Shown one piece after another: positions 1-9,479 of a stretch of DNA of 64,000 nt. A program made the position numbers and the translations under genes. Source of the stretch: ZC4RG30 sp963777735 (GTDB taxonomy: Bacteria > Pseudomonadota > Gammaproteobacteria > Steroidobacterales > Steroidobacteraceae); assembly GCA_963777735.1 (NCBI GenBank), contig CAVZRQ010000001.1, forward strand, positions 248,001 to 312,000, written 5' to 3'. The notes below the pieces were generated by a model, which did no database searches, had not been told where the DNA came from, and saw nothing but the letters and a program-made list of their open reading frames with translations. Each line of letters starts with the position of its first letter. Position 1 is the stretch's first letter.

Positions 1-2234
1 GCGACATCACCTACGGCACCAACAACGAATTCGGCTTCGACTACCTGCGCGACAACCTCGCTTACCGGCTGGAAGATCGCGTGCAGCGCGGTCTTTCATT
101 TGCCATCGTCGACGAAGTGGACTCCATCCTCATCGACGAGGCGCGCACGCCGCTGATCATCTCGGGGCCTGCCGACGAAAGCACCGATCTCTACCTCGGC
201 ATCAACCAGCTGGTGCCGCAGCTCAGTCGCCAGAAGGAAGAGGACGGCCCCGGCGATTACTCCGTCGATGAAAAGGCCAAGCAGGTGCACATCACCGAAG
301 CCGGCCACGAACGGGTCGAGCAGTTGATGGCCGCGAACGGCCTGCTGCGCGAGGGCGAGAGCCTGTACGACGCCACCAACATCCGGTTGATGCATCACCT
401 GAATGCGGCGCTGCGCGCGCATGCCATCTACAAGCGCGATGTGGAATACATCGTGCGCAATGGCGAAGTGATCATCGTCGATGAGTTCACCGGGCGCACC
501 ATGCCGGGCCGCCGCTGGTCCGATGGCCTGCACCAGGCCGTGGAGGCCAAGGAGGGCGTGCGTGTGCGCGAGGAGAACCAGACGGTTGCCTCGATCACCT
601 TCCAGAACTATTTCCGCCTGTACAAGAAACTCTCGGGCATGACCGGCACGGCCGATACCGAAGCGCCCGAATTCCTGCAGATCTATGGCCTGGAAGTGGT
701 GGTCATCCCCACGCACCGGCCGATGGTCCGCAAGGACATGCCGGATCTCGTGCACCTGACGCAGCAGGACAAGTACAAGGCCATCGTCGAAGACCTGCGC
801 GACTGCGCCACGCGCCGCCAGCCGGTGCTGGTGGGCACCACCTCCATCGAAAGCTCCGAGCTGCTTGCCGGCCTGCTGAAGAAGGAAGGCATCGCGCACG
901 AGGTGCTCAACGCGAAGCAGCACGAGCGCGAGGCGCATATCGTGTCGCAGGCGGGTCAGCCCGGCGCGGTGACCATCGCCACCAACATGGCCGGTCGCGG
1001 CACCGACATCCAGCTCGGTGGCAACTTCGACACGGAAATTTCCGATCTCGAAGCAGCAGGCGAAGTGGTGGACGACGCACGGCGTGAGGCATTGCGCGCC
1101 GCCTGGCAGAAGCGCCATGACGAAGTGCTGGCCGCGGGCGGCCTGCATATCGTCGGCACCGAGCGGCATGAGTCCCGCCGCATCGACAACCAGCTGCGTG
1201 GCCGCTCGGGCCGGCAGGGTGATCCGGGCTCATCGCGCTTCTATCTGTCGATGGAAGACACGCTGATGCGCATCTTCGGCGACCCGAACCGCACCAAGAA
1301 GCTGCTGCAGTTCGCCGGCATGAAGGAAGGCGAGGTCATCGAGTCCGGCATGCTGACGCGCCAGATCGAAAAGGCGCAGCGCAAGGTCGAGGCGCACAAC
1401 TTCGACATCCGCAAGCAGCTCTTGATGTTCGACGACGTGGCCAACGACCAGCGCAAGGTGGTCTACCACCAGCGCACCGGCATCCTGGGTGCCACGGATC
1501 TTTCCGAAGCCGTTGCCGGCATGCGCGAGGATTCAGTGAACGCGCTGATCGGGCAGTTCGTGCCGCCACAGGCCTCACCCGCCGATTGGGATCTCGAGGG
1601 CCTCACCACGACCCTGCAGAAGGATTTCAACACGGTCATCGATCCAAAAGCCTGGATTGCCGAGAACCAGGAGCTGGAAGAAGCCGTGTTCCGCGAGCGC
1701 ACGCTGGCCGCAGTGCATGCCCAGTATGAGCAGAAGGTGGTGCGCTTCGGCGCGCCGCTGATGCGCCAGATCGAGCGCGAACTGGTGCTGCGCAACCTCG
1801 ATTCGCATTGGCGCGAGCACCTGGCTGCCATGGATTACCTGCGGCAGGGCATCCATCTGCGCGGCTATGCGCAGAAGGATTACCGCTACGAGTTCAAGCG
1901 CGAAGCCTTCGAGCTGTTCAGCAACATGCTCGATCGGGTCAAGCACGACACCGCTTCGGTGCTGAGCCGGGTGGAAGTGCGCGACCAGGCCGAGATCGAG
2001 CGCGAGGAAGCCGAGCAGCGCGAACGCATGATGCGCGCGCTGCAGGCGCAGCATGCCGAAGCGCCGACACTGATGGCCGCTGCAGAGCCGGAGGAGGCTC
2101 CGGCCTACGCCGAGACTGATGAGCAGGGTCAGGCGCCTTTCGTCCGGGGCGATCGCAAGGTCGGGCGCAACGAGCCCTGTCCTTGCGGCTCGGGTCGCAA
2201 GTTCAAACAGTGTCACGGGCTGCTGTCCGCGTAG
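1..2234 (+). CDS. secA: Preprotein translocase ATPase SecA (5' part missing)
   Basis: ATPase motor that drives unfolded preproteins through SecYEG at the inner membrane. The frame is already open at the window edge and begins with DITYGTNNEFGFDYLRDN, so about the first 170 residues, including Walker A, lie outside. Visible are the DEAD-box Walker B (IVDEVDSILIDEART), the preprotein cross-linking region, the second motor domain (TNMAGRGTDIQLGG, QLRGRSGRQGDPGSS), the helical scaffold, and the C-terminal zinc site EPCPCGSGRKFKQCHG that binds SecB. About 743 residues are present, as expected for a 900-residue SecA missing its start. The 3' end overlaps the mutT start. Confidence 0.98.
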   Translation, partial: DITYGTNNEFGFDYLRDNLAYRLEDRVQRGLSFAIVDEVDSILIDEARTPLIISGPADESTDLYLGINQLVPQLSRQKEEDGPGDYSVDEKAKQVHITEAGHERVEQLMAANGLLREGESLYDATNIRLMHHLNAALRAHAIYKRDVEYIVRNGEVIIVDEFTGRTMPGRRWSDGLHQAVEAKEGVRVREENQTVASITFQNYFRLYKKLSGMTGTADTEAPEFLQIYGLEVVVIPTHRPMVRKDMPDLVHLTQQDKYKAIVEDLRDCATRRQPVLVGTTSIESSELLAGLLKKEGIAHEVLNAKQHEREAHIVSQAGQPGAVTIATNMAGRGTDIQLGGNFDTEISDLEAAGEVVDDARREALRAAWQKRHDEVLAAGGLHIVGTERHESRRIDNQLRGRSGRQGDPGSSRFYLSMEDTLMRIFGDPNRTKKLLQFAGMKEGEVIESGMLTRQIEKAQRKVEAHNFDIRKQLLMFDDVANDQRKVVYHQRTGILGATDLSEAVAGMREDSVNALIGQFVPPQASPADWDLEGLTTTLQKDFNTVIDPKAWIAENQELEEAVFRERTLAAVHAQYEQKVVRFGAPLMRQIERELVLRNLDSHWREHLAAMDYLRQGIHLRGYAQKDYRYEFKREAFELFSNMLDRVKHDTASVLSRVEVRDQAEIEREEAEQRERMMRALQAQHAEAPTLMAAAEPEEAPAYAETDEQGQAPFVRGDRKVGRNEPCPCGSGRKFKQCHGLLSA

Positions 2235-2623
2235 TCGCGGCAGCGCTGACCCGGCGCTCGGCCGCCGGGGCAGTGGAGGTGCTGATTGCACAGCGCCCGC
2301 CAGGAAGCTGGCAGTCAGGCCGGTGGGAGTTCCCCGGCGGCAAGGTCGAAGCAGGCGAAGAAGAAGAGGCCGCGCTACATCGGGAGCTGCGCGAGGAACT
2401 CGGCATCGCCGTGCTCAGTGCGCTGCCGGTCGACATCTTCCGCCACAGTTATCCGGATCGTCATGTCGAGATCGCGCTCTGGGTGGTGGCCGCGTTCCAG
2501 GGCGAACCCCTCGGACTGGACGGCCAGGCACTGCGCTGGGTGAATCCGGCAGAGCTTCCCCAATGCGATCTGCTCGAGGCCGACCTGCCCATGATCGCCC
2601 CCCTGCTCAGGGCCCTCGAATGA
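2210..2623 (+). CDS. mutT: MutT-type Nudix hydrolase (8-oxo-dGTP diphosphatase)
   Basis: Cleans the nucleotide pool by hydrolysing oxidised dGTP. The full Nudix signature is present, from GKVEAGE to RELREELGI, preceded by the usual WEFPGGK. A GTG at 2210, inside the end of secA, gives 137 residues starting VSRAAVRVVAAAL, which matches where MutT proteins normally begin. An upstream TTG at 2183 would add nine residues of secA-shadow sequence and is less likely. Overlap with secA implies translational coupling. MutT is the best call, but other small Nudix enzymes share these motifs. Confidence 0.88.
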   Translation: MSRAAVRVVAAALTRRSAAGAVEVLIAQRPPGSWQSGRWEFPGGKVEAGEEEEAALHRELREELGIAVLSALPVDIFRHSYPDRHVEIALWVVAAFQGEPLGLDGQALRWVNPAELPQCDLLEADLPMIAPLLRALE

Positions 2624-2639
2624 TGGGTAAACTAGCGCC

Positions 2640-3017
2640 ATGAGCACCGAACCCCAATTGCCCGATATCCGCTTCGACCTCGCCAACCTGTATCAGGAAG
2701 AGGTCTTTACCGATCGCGCTGCCGGCACCATCCGCCGGCTGGTGCCGATCCTTGCCAATGGCGAGCCCGATGCTTCCCGCACGGTTCTGTACAGCGGCCA
2801 GACCCAGTTGCTGACTCCCGGTGGCGTGTTGCCCTTGGGCTTCGAAATGGAGGCCGCGAACCTCGAAGAGGCCATCGCGAAATTCCCGGCTGCCGTGCAT
2901 GAGGCGCTGAATCAGGCCATCGAGGAAGCGCAGCAGATGCGGCGGGAGCAGTCCTCGCGCATCGTGGTGCCAGGGGTCGACGCTGGCCTCGGCGGCGGCG
3001 GACGCATCAAGCTCTAG
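2640..3017 (+). CDS. Conserved hypothetical protein, 125 residues
   Basis: I do not recognise the family. The product is soluble and acidic, with no signal peptide or membrane segment. It has a predicted helical middle (LEEAIAKFPAAVHEALNQ) and ends in a glycine-rich stretch, GLGGGGRIKL. It lies 16 nt after mutT on the same strand and is convergent with yacG, so it may be the last gene of a secA-mutT transcript. Codon use matches the neighbours, so it is probably a real gene. Function unknown. Confidence 0.75.
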   Translation: MSTEPQLPDIRFDLANLYQEEVFTDRAAGTIRRLVPILANGEPDASRTVLYSGQTQLLTPGGVLPLGFEMEAANLEEAIAKFPAAVHEALNQAIEEAQQMRREQSSRIVVPGVDAGLGGGGRIKL

Positions 3018-3030
3018 GCCTCCAGGCCTA
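3015..3030. terminator. Short palindromic hairpin between convergent genes
   Basis: TAGGCC, loop TCCA, GGCCTA. The left arm contains the stop codon of the small plus-strand gene and the right arm the stop codon of yacG on the minus strand. On the plus strand it is followed by TTTCTGCT, a weak U tract; no U tract is visible in the other direction. A modest terminator for the plus-strand transcript is the likely role. Confidence 0.45.
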
Positions 3031-3210
3031 TTTCTGCTCTTCTTCGCCCAGGCTGTCGGCCGGTTCGCCGGCGACAGCACGTTCCTCGGCAAACCACGCA
3101 CCCAGATCCACCATCTTGCAGCGCTCGCTGCAGAAGGGTCGCCACGGGAACTGCTCGCTCCACGCCACCTCGCGCTGGCAGGTGGGGCAGCGCACGCGCG
3201 GTGCCGTCAT
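3028..3210 (-). CDS. yacG: DNA gyrase inhibitor YacG
   Basis: Small zinc-finger protein known to bind and inhibit DNA gyrase. The 60-residue product has the family's Cys4 arrangement: CPTC at residues 8-11, then CSERC at residues 27-31, followed by KMVDLGAWFAEE. Its ATG lies one base after the zapD stop (TGA-G-ATG), so the two are translationally coupled. The zapD-yacG pair behind coaE and the pil genes is the standard gammaproteobacterial arrangement. Confidence 0.93.
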   Translation of the reverse strand: MTAPRVRCPTCQREVAWSEQFPWRPFCSERCKMVDLGAWFAEERAVAGEPADSLGEEEQK

Positions 3211-3211
3211 C

Positions 3212-4024
3212 TCAGCAGGTGATGAGCTGGAAGGGGATGTCGCCCTCGGCCTGCGAGGGCCGTGACGCGAGGCCATTCCAGCGCAGGAAGCGCACGCTGC
3301 AGCGATGATGGCTGCCGCTGATTTCCGGATAGATGCCGGCATCGGCCGGCAGACAGATGCGCAGCAGCTGCAGCGGCGTGTCGCGATCGAAGTTGATCGC
3401 GAAGGTGCCGGCCACCGCTGTTTCCTTGCGGGCGCGGCCATTCTGGCGCGTCAGCCACAGCACTTCGGCCACCGCATCACACAATGGACGCAGCAGCGCC
3501 AGCCACTCGTTGAAGGCCTGGGTGCGGCTGCCGGCGTCCTGGTTCAGCCAGAAGAAATAATCGGGCAGATCAAACTCGCAGGTGCCACCGGGGATGGCGC
3601 TGCGATGCTTGATCGCCGCCAGGAATTCCGAATCGCGCAGCGGCTGCAGGTACGCGGCGCCAGCGCCGGACAGCGCCGAGCGCAGCCGCGCGAGATTGTT
3701 GATCAGGGCGCGCAGACGGCCGCCATCCACACCGGATTTGTTCTCGAATTCGGACAGCTGCGTGAGGTGTCGCTCGATTTCCTTCAGCACTTCCGAGCGC
3801 ACGTCGCTGCGCGTGGTGATGGCGAGGATGTCGATCAGGCTGCCCACGGCGGCGCGGCTGCCCCACTGGCTGGCCTTTTCGTTGTGGTAGAGCGCCTGGT
3901 TGTACAGGTAATCGAGGCGCAGGAAGGTGCGCATCCGCTCGTTGAGGGGCTGCTCGAAGATCAGCGGCGCGACGGCAGCCGCAGCCGCCGCGGAGCGTTC
4001 GGCCACGGCCGTTTCCTGGGTCAT
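3212..4024 (-). CDS. zapD: Cell division protein ZapD
   Basis: FtsZ-bundling protein that stabilises the Z ring at midcell. The 270-residue product is close to the usual 250 and carries the family's N-terminal FEQPLNERMRTFLRLDYL and the C-terminal QLLRICLPADAGIYPEISG. The ATG at 4024 (MTQETAV) is chosen; another in-frame ATG at 4039 would add five residues. The N-terminus has an unusual run of alanines (AERSAAAAAAVAPL) before the conserved part. It lies 52 nt after coaE. Confidence 0.92.
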   Translation of the reverse strand: MTQETAVAERSAAAAAAVAPLIFEQPLNERMRTFLRLDYLYNQALYHNEKASQWGSRAAVGSLIDILAITTRSDVRSEVLKEIERHLTQLSEFENKSGVDGGRLRALINNLARLRSALSGAGAAYLQPLRDSEFLAAIKHRSAIPGGTCEFDLPDYFFWLNQDAGSRTQAFNEWLALLRPLCDAVAEVLWLTRQNGRARKETAVAGTFAINFDRDTPLQLLRICLPADAGIYPEISGSHHRCSVRFLRWNGLASRPSQAEGDIPFQLITC

Positions 4025-4076
4025 CAGGATATTGTGCATAAACACGGGCCCCAGCGTAAGCCCGCTGTATGTCGCG

Positions 4077-4682
<606 letters not shown>

Positions 4683-4686
4683 GAAG

Positions 4687-5568
4687 CTAATGCCGGTAGA
4701 GCGAAAGATAGGACTCGAGCAGCGGCTGGCCGAATACCAGCATCAGCCAGCCCGCAGCGGCGAGGTAGGGGCCGAAGGCCATCGGCACGCCCTTGGCTCG
4801 CTGGCCGAAAAGGATGGCCGAGAGGCCCACCAGGGCGCCCACGCCGGCCGCGCAGATAATGATCGGCAGCAGCATCTGCCACCCCAGCCAGGCACCCAGT
4901 GCGGCCAGCAGTTTGAAATCGCCAAAGCCCATGCCTTCCTTGCCGGTGAGCAGCTTGAAGAGCTGGTACACGGACCAGAGGCTGAGGTACCCGGCGATGG
5001 CACCGATGACGGCGGTGCGCAGGTCCACCGGCAGGCGTGCGCCTTCGACGGCAGGCAGTGCGAGCGCAACCAGCAGGCCCAGCCACAGCAGCGGCAGGGT
5101 CATGTTGTCCGGCAGCAGCTGGGTGTCGATGTCGATGAACGCCAGCGCGATCAGATACCAGGTGAGCACCAGCGCGGCGGCCGTGGTCCAGCTGGGGCCG
5201 AACTGCCAGGCCACGATGGCAGAGAGGATGGCGGTGAACAGTTCCACCAGCGGATAGCGGGCACTGATGGGCTGTTTGCAGCCGGCACAGCGGCCCTTGA
5301 GCAGCAGCCAGCTCAATACGGGAATGTTCTGCAGGGCGGTGATCGGGGCCTTGCAGCCCGGGCAGGCCGAGCGTGGCCGGATCAGGTCGTATGCGGGTTC
5401 GGGAGGGGGCTCCTTGCCATCGAGAGCCAGGGCCTCGCGACGCCAGTCGCGCTCGAGCATCACCGGCACGCGGTGGACCACCACGTTCAGGAAGCTGCCG
5501 ACCAGCAGCCCGAAAACGAACACGACGCCGATGAAGATCGGCGTCGAGGCGGAGAGCAATGCAATCAC
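4687..5568 (-). CDS. pilD: Type IV prepilin peptidase / N-methylase PilD
   Basis: Inner-membrane aspartyl protease that cleaves the leader from prepilins such as PilA and N-methylates the new Phe1. The 293-residue product has about eight membrane segments and two zinc CxxC pairs in the cytoplasmic loop (CPGC and CAGC, about residues 72-100). The two catalytic aspartates of the family lie in FIDIDTQLLPD and GMGFGDFKL. Its ATG overlaps the pilC stop by 4 nt. The same enzyme would also serve any type II secretion pseudopilins. Confidence 0.96.
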   Translation of the reverse strand: MIALLSASTPIFIGVVFVFGLLVGSFLNVVVHRVPVMLERDWRREALALDGKEPPPEPAYDLIRPRSACPGCKAPITALQNIPVLSWLLLKGRCAGCKQPISARYPLVELFTAILSAIVAWQFGPSWTTAAALVLTWYLIALAFIDIDTQLLPDNMTLPLLWLGLLVALALPAVEGARLPVDLRTAVIGAIAGYLSLWSVYQLFKLLTGKEGMGFGDFKLLAALGAWLGWQMLLPIIICAAGVGALVGLSAILFGQRAKGVPMAFGPYLAAAGWLMLVFGQPLLESYLSLYRH

Positions 5569-6794
5569 ACGACTGAGCCGAGCTTGAAGATTGGCAGGTA
5601 CATCGCGATGACCAGGCCGCCAACCAGCACGCCGAGGATGGCCATGATCAGCGGCTCGAGCAGGCTCGACATGGAGTCGACGGCGTTGTCGACTTCCTCT
5701 TCGTAGAAGGTGGCGACCTTGCCGGACATTTCGTCCAGCGCGCCGGCTTCTTCACCGACGGCGATCATCTGCACCACCATGTTGGGGAACAGGTTGGTGT
5801 TCTCCATGGCGCGCTGCAGGCGCGTGCCGGTGGCGACTTCATCGCGCATCGCCATCGTCGCGTCTTCGTACACGATGTTGCCAGTGGCACCGGCGACAGA
5901 CTCCATGGCTTCAACCAGTGGTACGCCGGCTGCGAACATCGTCGACAGCGTGCGGGCGAAGCGGGCGATGGCGGCCTTGCGCATGATGGGACCAATGATA
6001 GGAACTCTCAGCGTCATGCGGTCCATGTTCTGGCGCATCTTGCGAGAGCGCTTGTAGGTATGGACGAACGCAAAAGCACCTGCGCCAATGACCACGGCAA
6101 TGAAAATGCCCTTTGCCTGCACGAACTTGGAAAGGTTCACCACAAACTGCGTGAAGGCTGGCAGATCGGCGCCAAAGCCCTTGAACAGGCTTTCGAATTG
6201 CGGAATCACGAATACCAGCAGGATGACTGTGACAATCACCGCCACGGCCAGCACTGCGGTGGGGTAGAACAGGGCCTTCTTGACCTTCTTCTTCAGCGCT
6301 TCGGTCTTTTCCTTGTAAGTGGCGACCTTGTCCAGCAGCGACTCCAGCGCACCGGCCTGCTCGCCGGCTTCCACAAGGTTTACGAACAAGTCATCAAAAT
6401 GAAGTGGACGCTTGGCGAGTGCTTCGTGCAGTGATACGCCACCTTCCACGTCGCCCTTGATATCCAGGATGAGTCTCTGCATCGAGGCTTTCTCGTGGCC
6501 AGCACCCACGATATCGAAGGACTGCACCAGCGGAATGCCAGCTCCCAGCATGGTGGCGAGCTGCCTGCTGAACACGGCGATGTCACCAGCGGTGACCTTG
6601 CCACCAGCGATCGACGCTGACTGCTTCTTGATCCGGCTCGGCGCAACGCCCTGGCGGCGCAACTCCGCACGCAGCGCCGTCTCGTCCTTGGCCAGCGATT
6701 TTCCCTTGACGACCTTGCCGCGCTTGTCCTTGCCTTCCCAAAGGAAGGGGGTGTCGCGTTTTATCGAACGGATTGCAGAGGTGGATTGCGCCAT
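5565..6794 (-). CDS. pilC: Type IV pilus inner-membrane platform protein PilC
   Basis: Polytopic platform protein that couples the PilB and PilT motors to pilin assembly. The 409-residue product has the two T2SSF repeats, starting FSRQLATMLGAGIPLVQSF and FARTLSTMFAAGVPLVEAM, with three membrane segments (two between about residues 165 and 230, one near the C-terminus). An N-terminal basic domain (FLWEGKDKRGKVVKG) is typical. It lies 21 nt downstream of pilB and overlaps pilD. Confidence 0.97.
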   Translation of the reverse strand: MAQSTSAIRSIKRDTPFLWEGKDKRGKVVKGKSLAKDETALRAELRRQGVAPSRIKKQSASIAGGKVTAGDIAVFSRQLATMLGAGIPLVQSFDIVGAGHEKASMQRLILDIKGDVEGGVSLHEALAKRPLHFDDLFVNLVEAGEQAGALESLLDKVATYKEKTEALKKKVKKALFYPTAVLAVAVIVTVILLVFVIPQFESLFKGFGADLPAFTQFVVNLSKFVQAKGIFIAVVIGAGAFAFVHTYKRSRKMRQNMDRMTLRVPIIGPIMRKAAIARFARTLSTMFAAGVPLVEAMESVAGATGNIVYEDATMAMRDEVATGTRLQRAMENTNLFPNMVVQMIAVGEEAGALDEMSGKVATFYEEEVDNAVDSMSSLLEPLIMAILGVLVGGLVIAMYLPIFKLGSVV

Positions 6795-6815
6795 GGTGGT
6801 TGGTTCCTGCGTCCC

Positions 6816-8561
6816 TTAGTCGATCGTCACGCTGTTGATTTCTTCCAGGCTGGTCATGCCGGACTGTACCTTTGCGAGCCCTGAGCGCCGCAAATCCCAG
6901 ATTCCCGCCTTCTTTGCGGCGTCGTTGATATCGATGGCGTTGCCCCCGGCCATGATGATGCGGCCGATTTCCTCGGTTACCGGCATTACCTGATAGATGC
7001 CCAGGCGGCCCTTGTAGCCGTCGGTGCAGTTCTGGCAGCCGCGCGGCCCGAATAGCTGCATGCCCTTGGAGATCTCTTCTTCCGGAAAGCCTTCCTTGCG
7101 CAGCGCTTCTGCAGGCACATCGATCGGCTGGCGGCAGGCCTGGCAAAGTCGACGCGCGAGGCGTTGCGCGATGATCAGGCTCACTGAGGTGGCAATGGCG
7201 TAAGGCTTCACGCCCATGTCGATCAGGCGGGTCAGCGTCTGCGGCGCATCGTTGGTGTGCAGGGTGGAGAGCACCAGATGGCCTGTCTGAGCGGCCTTGA
7301 TCGCGATTTCCGCGGTTTCGAGATCGCGAATTTCGCCGACCATCACCACGTCCGGATCCTGGCGCAGGAAGGCGCGCAGTGCCGAGGCGAAGGTCAGGCC
7401 CACCTTGTTGTTCACGTTCACCTGGTTTACGCCAGGCAGGTTGATTTCGGCCGGATCTTCCGCGGTGGAGATGTTGGTGTCTTCGCGGTTGAGAATGTGC
7501 AGGCCGGTGTACAGCGACACCGTCTTGCCGCTACCCGTGGGACCTGTCACCAGGATCATGCCTTGCGGCTTGGCCAGGTATTTGAGGTACAGGTCTTTCT
7601 GGAAGGTCTCGTAGCCCAGCGCGTCGATGCCGAGCATCGCCGACGATGGATCCAGAATACGCATCACGATCTTTTCGCCGTACAGCGTCGGGCAAGTGCT
7701 CACGCGGAAATCGATGGCCCGCGTCTTCGAGAGCTTCATCTTGATGCGGCCGTCCTGCGGCACGCGGCGCTCGGCAATGTCGAGCCGCGCCATCACCTTC
7801 AGGCGCGCCGACATCTTGCCGGAGAGCTGCACGGGTGGCTGGGCGATTTCCTTCAGCACGCCGTCCATGCGGTAGCGCACGCGGTAGGTCTTTTCGTAGG
7901 GCTCGAAGTGGATGTCCGAAGCGCCGCGACGGATGGCGTCGAGCAGCAGCTTGTTGACGTAACGGACGATGGGCGCGTCTTCCACATCGTCGCGGCTGAC
8001 GCCATCGGTTTCGATGTCGTCGCCGCCGGAAACTTCCAGGCCGTCGAGTTCCACGCCCTCGTCGTCCGAGAGCATGGGCATCTGCGTCTCGGCGCCCTCG
8101 ATGGCCTTGTCGACCAGCTTCTGCAGCTTGTCGTCTTCCACCACCACGGCATCCACGCCCAGGCCGGTCTGGAACTTGATCTCGTCGATGGCGTGCAGAT
8201 CTGTGGGGTCGGAAACTCCCAGAAACAGGCGCTTGCCGCGGCGGAACATCGGCAGCACGCGGTGCTTGGCCAGAAGTTTGTCGCTGACCAGGCGGGTGAT
8301 TTCAAGGTCGATTGGCAAGGCGTCGAGATCGAACAGCGGTACGCCGAATTCGGTGGCGGCGGCAATGGCGATATCGCGCGGCTTGGCCACCCCTGCGCCC
8401 ACCAGCTGGGTGACGAAATGGGATTTCTTGTCGCGCGCGGCGTTCAATGCCAGGTAGGCATCGGCCTCCGCAATGACGCCATCCTGCACCAGTCGCTGGG
8501 GCAGGCCGCTCAGCAGCACTCTGTTACCGCCGATGGCGGCGAAAGAACCGTTCTCGCTCAT
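6816..8561 (-). CDS. pilB: Type IV pilus extension ATPase PilB
   Basis: Hexameric motor ATPase for pilus extension. The 581-residue product has the N-terminal MshEN/T2SSE domain, Walker A GPTGSGKT, Walker B with the Asp/His boxes (DPDVVMVGEIRD, LSTLHTNDA), and the C-terminal tetracysteine zinc site (CQAC and CQNC). Length matches the family. It is the first gene of a minus-strand run pilB-pilC-pilD-coaE-zapD-yacG. The pilA terminator upstream separates it from pilA transcription. Confidence 0.97.
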   Translation of the reverse strand: MSENGSFAAIGGNRVLLSGLPQRLVQDGVIAEADAYLALNAARDKKSHFVTQLVGAGVAKPRDIAIAAATEFGVPLFDLDALPIDLEITRLVSDKLLAKHRVLPMFRRGKRLFLGVSDPTDLHAIDEIKFQTGLGVDAVVVEDDKLQKLVDKAIEGAETQMPMLSDDEGVELDGLEVSGGDDIETDGVSRDDVEDAPIVRYVNKLLLDAIRRGASDIHFEPYEKTYRVRYRMDGVLKEIAQPPVQLSGKMSARLKVMARLDIAERRVPQDGRIKMKLSKTRAIDFRVSTCPTLYGEKIVMRILDPSSAMLGIDALGYETFQKDLYLKYLAKPQGMILVTGPTGSGKTVSLYTGLHILNREDTNISTAEDPAEINLPGVNQVNVNNKVGLTFASALRAFLRQDPDVVMVGEIRDLETAEIAIKAAQTGHLVLSTLHTNDAPQTLTRLIDMGVKPYAIATSVSLIIAQRLARRLCQACRQPIDVPAEALRKEGFPEEEISKGMQLFGPRGCQNCTDGYKGRLGIYQVMPVTEEIGRIIMAGGNAIDINDAAKKAGIWDLRRSGLAKVQSGMTSLEEINSVTID

Positions 8562-8708
8562 GTACTTGGGCCGGCCTGGGCTTCCCTGTTAGCGGAGTCT
8601 AGAGGTGGGGCGGAGCAAAGCAACTGTCAAATTCCACCGGAGTGTCGCACATGTTCCGGCCCCCCCTCGTGACTCGTCTCCCAAAATGCCTTCGGGAAGG
8701 GGCGGAAA

Positions 8709-8738
8709 TGAAAGAAGCCCCTCCGAAGAGGGGCTTCT
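8709..8738 (-). terminator. Rho-independent terminator after pilA
   Basis: On the minus strand an 11-bp perfect stem, AGAAGCCCCTC with loop TTCG and GAGGGGCTTCT, is followed by TTCATTT. It lies 45 nt after the pilA stop and before pilB, so the abundant pilin mRNA would end here. The UUCG tetraloop adds stability. Confidence 0.9.
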
Positions 8739-8782
8739 GATTCGAGCCGGATCGGCTCGACTTCACATCAGGACGCTGCCGA

Positions 8783-9238
8783 TTAGCTGCGGCAGTTGTT
8801 CGGCACGTACTTGTTCTTCAACACGGTGCCATCGCTCGTGCAGGTCCAGAGCACGTCGCCGTTGCTGTTGGTCGAAGGGGTCAGCTCCAGCGTTCCACCA
8901 TCGATCGTGGCGTTCGCGGTCTGCGGGGAGGAGCTGCTGTAAGTGACCTCGATCACGCCGTCAGCCACGTCGATCTGCGACACATACTTGCCCGCCTTGT
9001 CCGTGGCGGCAGTCATGCCGACAGCCGTAATGTCGATACCGGTGAAAGTACCCGTGTTGGCATAGACCTCGCCCACAGCGGCCTTCAGATCCGAAGCCAG
9101 GTTCAGGCCTTCCGTCACCTGCGCGCGAATCGTGTAGTCCTGATAGGCCGGGATCGCAATTGCGGCCAGGATGCCGATGATTGCCACGACGATCATCAAT
9201 TCGATAAGGGTGAAACCCTTCTGTACTGTCTTCATCAT
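8783..9238 (-). CDS. pilA: Type IV major pilin PilA
   Basis: Structural subunit of the type IV pilus. The 151-residue prepilin has a short basic leader MMKTVQKG, the cleavage site before FTLIELMIVVAIIGILAAIA with Glu5, and an N-terminal hydrophobic helix. Two C-terminal cysteines (WTCTSD and NNCRS) form the usual D-region disulfide loop. Start: a GGAG lies 9 nt before the ATG at 9238; the adjacent ATG at 9235 would remove one Met. The globular part is rich in Thr and Ser (VTYSSSSPQTANA), which leaves room for O-glycosylation. Confidence 0.96.
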   Translation of the reverse strand: MMKTVQKGFTLIELMIVVAIIGILAAIAIPAYQDYTIRAQVTEGLNLASDLKAAVGEVYANTGTFTGIDITAVGMTAATDKAGKYVSQIDVADGVIEVTYSSSSPQTANATIDGGTLELTPSTNSNGDVLWTCTSDGTVLKNKYVPNNCRS

Positions 9239-9305
9239 TTGATGTTTCTCCTGCGAAACTTCCGTTGTTACTAGCGACTCGGCACCGCGCCGGTGGGTGG
9301 ATAGG

Positions 9306-9321
9306 AGCAAGGCCTGTGCCA
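9306..9321 (-). promoter_or_regulatory. Sigma-54 (-24/-12) promoter of pilA
   Basis: Minus strand reads TGGCACAGGCCTTGCT, matching the RpoN consensus TGGCAC-N5-TTGC exactly, with GG and GC ten bases apart. Predicted start is near 9295, giving a 5' leader of about 57 nt. Two CTGTC/GTGTC motifs (9397-9401 and 9410-9414) and an AT-rich stretch (about 9340-9395) lie upstream, where PilR and a DNA-bending protein would be expected; those assignments are inference. The cognate pilRS genes are at 21537-24574. Confidence 0.9.
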
Positions 9322-9479
9322 GCTTCCGGCGACACGCGTAAGTTAATGATCTTTAGGATATTTTCTGTGCTCAATTTCGCGAATTGACCTAATACCGTGT
9401 CCACCTGCAGACAGGTCAGGTCAGGAAGTGACGTGGAGCGTCAGTTTGTGACGTTGAGGACGGGTGCGCACGAACCACT

